A stretch of 64,000 nucleotides of DNA. Source: Atherinomorus stipes (lineage: Eukaryota > Chordata > Actinopteri > Atheriniformes > Atherinidae). The notes beneath the pieces are model-generated. The model was not told the DNA's origin and ran no database searches. It saw only the letters and a program-made list of their open reading frames with translations. The stretch lies in assembly GCA_023101725.1 (NCBI GenBank), contig JALJCO010003963.1, positions 121,251 through 185,250 on the forward strand, in the 5' to 3' direction. Below are positions 58,299 to 64,000 of the stretch, one piece after another (position 1 is the first letter of the stretch; every line of letters starts with the position of its first letter). The translations under genes were made by a program, and so were the position numbers.

Positions 58299-61200
58299 AT
58301 GTGCCCCCAGATGAGATGGCAGTGTAAAACCTGTGGATACCAAGCAAGGACAAGGGGTGATCTTCTGACCCATTACAGGCTACAGCACAGGACGTTTGAA
58401 ACTGGGAATTCGGTAACTTGTCTTGTTCATGATTGTCCGTGCTCCTTTAAAACCTTGAGTGCCCTACGCACACATCTTTCAAGATACCATCCAGAAGATG
58501 AAGCTAGAAGGCCAGAAGTAGTCCTCTGTTTCTCATGTTCCATTTGCTCATCTAAGCATCCCACTACAAGAGTTTTTCTCACACCTTGGTGATCATCTGA
58601 GACCTTTTGAAACTGTAGACTGTTTTTGCTGGATGCGCATTCAAGACAAATATTTATGCCACATTTTTTTTCACACAAAAGCAGAAAGCACAGGTCTAAT
58701 TCACTTGAAGACTTAAAGCCAAATGTCATTGGTGAACACCCGACTTTACCACATGAAGCTGATCCTGTAGGTGACAGTGATGATGAGGATGCCTGTATAA
58801 ATCATCCAGTTGATATATAGAATGAAATTCAACAAAGAATCGGCTCACTTCTCTTGAAGTTGGAAAGTGTGCACAACGTCTGGCAAAAATGTATTGATGA
58901 TTTGGTGGAAGAGCTTCATTTTATATACACAGCATCTGCTCCAGTAATTTATCAGCTTGTTGAAACAAGTTTAAAAAAGAACAATTGTGCTGTGGGAAAG
59001 GACATTGTCACTGAATTGGCAGAGGAACTCAAGTCTCATCCTACAAGCAAAGCATTGGGAGTAGATGGGCCCTTTGGTTCTGTTTATAAAAGTAGAAAAT
59101 ATTTCAAGGAACAGTTTGAATTTGTTGAACCAGTGGAGTATGTTCTTGATTCGCAGGAGAATCTCAGCTTCCAGTACGTGCCCAGTACTTCAGACCTTGC
59201 CGCAAAAAGAATATTTTACATGAGGTTTTAAAAAGGAGACCAAGTTCATCCACTCACTACGAATCAGTTCAAGATGGGGACTTTTTCAAAGAAAACCCAT
59301 TTTTTTCTGTAGAGGAACCAAGAATAGCATTAATTCTCTACATTGACGATTTCGAGGTTTGCAACCCCCTAGGGACATCGCGTAAAAAGCACAAGATCAC
59401 AGCTGTTTATTGGATTTTAGCAAATATACCACCTGGACTGCGCTCTACACTTTGTGCAATAAACTTAGCCATTCTTTGCAAGGCTGTTGATGCTAAACGA
59501 TTTGGCTATGACATTGTGTTAGAGCCTCTGTTGAAAGACTTGTCTGTCTTGGAACAACAAGGAGTCTTCATTGCCAGTGCTGGAAAGAATATTAAAGGGA
59601 CAGTTTACTGTGTGGCAGCAGACAATCTTGGTGCGCACTCTCTTGGTGGACTTGTAGAAAGCTTCACAGGTGCTTACGTTTGCAGATTCTGCTTAGGACA
59701 TCTTTCTGAATTCTCTCAAAAGGAGATACGCTGTGGAGAATTTCCACCTCGAACAGAAGAGGCCCATATTTTACATCTCAAAACTGTAGCGGAAGATCCG
59801 ACCTTGCCACATTGCTATGGGGTCAAAAGACCGTGCCCACTGACAGAGAAGCTAAGGTACTTCAGTTTTGTTCGAGGTTACCCTCCTGACATACTCCATG
59901 ATATTTTTGAAGGCTTTGTGCCTTCAGAATTGGCACACTGTCTTAAAGGAGTTATCACCCAGAAATCCCACTTTTTCACATTAAAACATGTGTACTGGAA
60001 CGGGAACTCAGTTATAACGTGCCAGAAACTCCGGAGAGCGAAAGTGACTTCGTCTTTGAGTGCGGGCTCTCTCTTCTCACCAGAATCGGCCACAAGCACG
60101 CGCTCTCCACAGTACGCGAATTGAATTTCTTTCTCCGAATGACATGAACTAGAAAGGCTGCAAGCTGCTAAGCTAGCCTCTTTAGTGCCACCTAAAAGCA
60201 GCTGATTACCTGCCCTGGAGGAGTTATGACCAGCTGTTATGACGTGAACTAGAGAGGTAGCAAGCGAGCTGCTAAGCTAGCGTCTTTAGCACCACCTGAA
60301 GGCAGCTGATTACCTGCCACAGAGTAGACCATGGCAGGTAACTCTGACAAGGAGGAGGAGGGAGATAGCTGTGCTGAGTTGCCTCGGCAGAAATTCAGCA
60401 GTTTTCGATGCTTTAACAGGAGGGACAGCTTTACCAGACACCAGTGGATCATATTTATCAGTGAAGATGTGCAGTCGGTAAGTGTTGCTGCTGTGTAACT
60501 TATTATCTTTTGTGTAAGAGACCAGTAAACGGTGGTTGACGAGCTGACAAGCTGCTAATGTAGCTACAGAAGCTAACAGTGTTTGGTTAACTTCACGTCA
60601 CACGTCCGCTCCTTATATTCATCTGAGTCCAGCCCTTTTACTCCGGATCCTCTCCATCAACCGCACCGTTATGTTTTTATCACCTTTTTTTCTGTTGGGA
60701 CATCATTTCCTTCACCTGCTCTGTCCTGATAAAACTTTGTTTTGGCTTTGACGTTTGCCTCGTGAACGCGCTTACAGACAGGTCTAACTCTCGTACGTAT
60801 TCTCACGACAAACAATAGTTGGAGATAAAAAGAGGTTAAAATGAGCTCATTAAATTTTCGTCCCACCCAACTAGAATTAAAAATTCACTTGAAGATAATT
60901 TAAGAAGGATTGTGTATGTAAAACACTAGGTTATGACACCTTTAACACTTTCATCAGGAACAAATACTTTACATTGTTGGAACTTGATAACTTAATCAAG
61001 CAGTTTCTTTTTAAGTTTACAGATGATCTTGACCGCCCTCACTCCATCCCAGTTAATTTTGCTAGCCGTGGTACTGTTGGAAGAAATGCTCATGAAAATT
61101 GGGCACTGATAAGGACACTGCCACTAATCATTGGCTCAAGGCTCCCCATTGATGATCCAGCATGGCAAATTCTTATGACACTTAAGGACATTGTAGAACT

Positions 61201-61874
61201 TGTAGTGGCCCCTCTACACTCCCTTGAAAGTGTTGCTTATCTTGACCAGAAAATATCTGAGCATCGTCACAGATTGCAGGAAGTTTTCCCTCAGCTGTGC
61301 TTGACCCCCAAACACCATTTTCTCGAGCACTACCCAGCTCTCATAAAAGCCTTCGGTCCTCTAGTTGGATTATGGACTATGCGCTTTGAGGCGAAGCATA
61401 GGTTTTTTTAAACGTGTTGTGAGGTTCTCAAGCAACTTCAAAAATGTCTTATTGTCTCTTTCAACAAAACATCAGCTGTCAATGGCTTACAATTGGCAAA
61501 GAAATATGGCTAAGCCTGCCCTGATGATCAGTAAGGAGTCATCTTTGCCTTTGGAAGTGCTGCATGTTGAAATCCAAGATGCCATTAAGAAAGTGTTTCC
61601 TCAGCTGTTAAGTGTACAGTTGTCCAACACTGTGACATCCCATGGAACCAGGTATTCAGCTGGGATGATCTTGCCATATGGTTCTACAGGAGGACTCCCA
61701 GACTTTGTTGAGATCATACAGATGTTGACCTTGGAAAATGGTCTTCACTTCATTGTGAAGAGACTGAGTGCTTGGTACCATGAGCATCTCCGATCTTTTC
61801 TGTTGGAAAGCTGTGGGGATGTGGTTCTGGTTCATCAGGGCAGCCTGCCAGATGTCTCGCAGGAAAGCGCATAG
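58299..61874 (+). pseudogene. C2H2-finger / TNP2-like transposase-derived gene, degenerate
   Basis: Fragments in three frames line up as one protein. Two C2H2 fingers come first (CKTC...HYRLQH; CLVHDC...HLSRYH), followed by an acidic linker. Next is a transposase-like core with LYIDDFEVCNPLG, IPPGLRSTLCAINLAILC, YCVAADNLGAHS, CRFC and PPDILHDIFEG. The C-terminal part has NAHENWALIRTLPLIIG, ISEHRHRLQEVFPQ, PKHHFLEHYPALI and MRFEAKH. I read this as related to the TNP2/EnSpm type from memory of the family. Lesions: frameshifts around 58560-58670 (one in a T8 run), in-frame TAG at 58818, frameshift near 59205, and frameshift in a T7 run near 61405. The gap 59990-60940 is an intron or an insertion and contains a roughly 98-bp tandem duplication (60140 and 60240). 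Some T-run lesions could be sequencing errors. Confidence 0.8.
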
Positions 61875-62069
61875 TTACATTGAAACGCTACATCTGCTGC
61901 ATGTTTTAAATTTAATTTCCATCACAAACTTTACAGCGTTGGCTGTCCATCAATCACTCATTCTCAAAGGGTTAGACTAACTTTGGTGCATAATGCATAT
62001 GGTTTTTGTGTCAGGATTTTTAAAAAATTTTTCTTTCTCTGTTCCTTTTTTTGTCACTAGGCCACGTGA

Positions 62070-62190
62070 CATGGATTCAACAATGCTGCGGGTGATCTTT
62101 GGACGCAGAATTGAGAAATTGTCTCTTCCGTCTGGAATACCAGATACTGTTAGGAGCTGAATTTGGCCGTCAAACAGGCATTGGATATCA
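62070..62190 (+). pseudogene. Truncated second ORF (SAMD3-like N-terminus)
   Basis: After an acceptor-like TTTTTTTGTCACTAG (ends 62061), an ATG at 62071 opens MDSTMLRVIFGRRIEKLSLP and continues SGIPDTVR. A one-base loss then shifts ELNLAVKQAL into the next frame. The pattern LRVI-LxLPxGIPxTVxEL resembles the PB1-like start of fish SAMD3-like proteins, which often accompany this transposase type. At about 62187 the reading frame runs into the 3' end of a LINE. Confidence 0.6.
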
Positions 62191-64000
62191 TTTCATTTAT
62201 TTAATTTATATAGCAGATATTTCCACATCAAGCTGGATGCCCAAAGTGCTTTACAGAACAGGACATCAAAAACATGGCTAAACATGGCTAAAAACATAAA
62301 CATATAACTTAAAAACAGAAGAATTAATAAGACAAAAATAAGAGAGAAAAAAGATTAAGAAGGAAAAGCCTGCGCCAAAAGATGGGATCTGAGCATGGTT
62401 TTAAAAGACGTAATAGACTGCGTTGACCTAAGTTTGAGGGGGAGTGCGTTCCAGAGGCGCGGGGCAGCTACAGAGAAAGCCCTAGCACCCCTGGAATTGC
62501 ACCTGTGTCTTGGTACCTCCAGAAGGGATAAGGAGGAAGACCTTAGAGATCTGGTAGGGACGTGGCGGGACAATAACTCAGAGAGGTAACTGGGAGCAGA
62601 ACCGTGCAACGCTTTAAAGGTCAACAACAAGATTTTGAACTGAACCCTGTAAGAGACAGGGAGCCAGTGAAGACCGGCTAGGACGGGGGAGATGTGCTCA
62701 TAGTGTCGAGAGCCGGAGAGAAGGTGCGCTGCAGCATTCTGAACAGCCTGAAGACGCTGTAGGGAGGATTTACTGAGGCCGGCAAAGAGCGAGTTGCAAT
62801 AATCGAGACGTGAAAAAATCAGGAGCTGAACAAGTTTCTTAAGGTCGTAACTGGGAACGTATGATTTTATCTTTGCGAGCATCCTCAGGTGAAAAAAGGA
62901 GTTTCTGACAACTATGTTTATGTGTTTGTGGAACTTTGACGAGTCATCCACAGTGATTCCAAGGCTCTTCACACAAGAACGTTTAGAAGAAGCCAGGGGA
63001 CCAAGGTCAGCTGTGGTGGAGACAAGAACAGAGGGGGGGCCAAAAAAGATAATCTCAGTTTTATCCTGATTAAGATGTAAAAAGTTAATGGCCAACCATG
63101 CATGCAACTTCTTGAGGCAGTTTAGTAGTCGGGTCATAGAGCCATCGCCAGTATGTAAGGGGAGGTAAACCTGAATATCATCGGCATAGCAATGATACGA
63201 TATGTTATATTTCTGGAATTCTGGCTTATGGGAAGTAGATAACAAAGGAGGACCAAGGATCGAACCTTGAGAAACCCCGCAATCAAGAGCAGACTGGGTG
63301 GAGGTGAATTGTCCTAACTGAACTATGAATGATCTGTGTGTTAAATATGATCGGAACCAGTTTAGCACAGTACCCTTGAGACCCACCTGGTGTTCAAGGC
63401 GAGAGATCAGAATCTGATGGTCCACAGTATCAAAAGCGGCTGTAAGATCTTATAAAATCAGAGCCGCTGATCTTCCTGCGTCGAGGGTCAAATAAATGTC
63501 GTTGAAAATTTTTAGAAGAGCTGTTTCAGTGCTGTGAGCCTGTTTAAAGCCGGATTGGAATTTGTCTGTAATTTTGTGTAATGTTAAAAAGTCTTGGAGT
63601 TGTATTGACACTGCTTTCTCCAAGATCTTTGAGATGAAGGGTAATTTGGAGATGGGCCTGTAGTTAGAAAGAACAGTCGGATCCAAGTTTGGTTTCTTCA
63701 GTAACGGTTGCACCACTGCCTGTTTAAAGAAATCTGGGAAACAGCCAGAGTGCAAACACAAGTTTATGAGAGTGAGTAGGAATGGTCCTAAAGATGAGAA
63801 AACGCTCCGAAGGAAAAGAGGGGGAAGGCAATCAGTAGGGGATGGGGATGGTTTGATCCCAAAGACTAGCTTTTTAAGCTGAGGTAGGGAGATGGGGTCA
63901 AAGTGATCAAAGACTTTGACATACGGTTCAACTGGAAATGAGATCGCAGGGGGAGGTAGAGAGGGGGGGGACCTAATGGAGGCGATCTTTTCAGTGAAAA
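62187..64000 (-). mobile_element. L2/Rex-like LINE, 3' part, runs off window
   Basis: The minus strand encodes non-LTR reverse transcriptase from at least 63761: NYRPISKLPFISKILEKAV, FKQAHSTETALL, DLTAAFDTVDHQIL, GVSQGSILGP, the YADD box (HCYADDIQVYLP), then LDYCNSLFAGLSKSSLQRLQ and LHWLPVSYRVQFKILLL. An in-frame TAA lies at about 63450. A region of about 14 residues after GSILGP looks locally frame-shifted. The 3' end near 62187 has the TAAAGCACTTTGGGC and TATATAAATTAAATAAATG tail. The 5' part extends past the window. Confidence 0.9.

Overview
The window looks like ray-finned (teleost) fish nuclear DNA. The evidence is a vertebrate POU-IV homeobox gene with its intron, fish-type tRNA-derived SINEs, L2/Rex-like LINE fragments, many hAT-like and TTAA-target miniature transposons, and very long (TA)n, (TTA)n and (GATA)n microsatellites. 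Nothing prokaryotic is visible. Only one gene appears intact.

Intact gene: a class IV POU-homeobox gene of the Brn3 group, best match pou4f1 (brn3a), on the minus strand. Exon 1 is 29765-29646, a 967-bp intron follows, and exon 2 is 28678-27749. The joined reading frame is 349 aa, with a POU-IV box, a His-rich linker, a POU-specific domain and a homeodomain. A TATA-like and a CCAAT box lie about 265-300 bp upstream of the ATG. Several AT-rich blocks with homeodomain-type sites, both upstream (about 31.2-31.6 kb) and far downstream (about 9.0-10.1 kb), are candidate enhancers.

Region 1-25 kb is a gene desert. It holds a strange cytosine-depleted block (0.36-1.18 kb), TA-target MITEs, a 41-copy 52-bp minisatellite (12.7-14.8 kb), two oppositely oriented 21-bp minisatellites (16.1 and 19.9 kb), a hAT MITE with perfect 8-bp target duplication (17.4 kb), and a terminal-inverted-repeat element whose interior is a 33-bp satellite (18.0-18.7 kb). 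Region 25-32 kb is the pou4f1 locus, with MITEs close on both sides.

Region 32-55 kb is a transposon graveyard. Two families of TTAA-flanked (piggyBac-like) elements recur and nest in each other. One site is three layers deep: a solo LTR inside a TTAA element, inside a second TTAA element. Also present are SINEs, hAT elements with perfect 8-bp duplications, a CACTG-ended element and further minisatellites.

Region 55-64 kb holds a 5'-truncated LINE and then a decayed two-ORF unit. The first ORF encodes C2H2 fingers followed by a TNP2/EnSpm-like transposase-type domain. The second ORF has a start that resembles the N-terminus of fish SAMD3-like proteins. A second LINE, inserted on the minus strand and running off the window end, cuts the second ORF. 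This two-ORF unit is the best candidate for an under-described system here, but this copy is broken by several frameshifts and stops.
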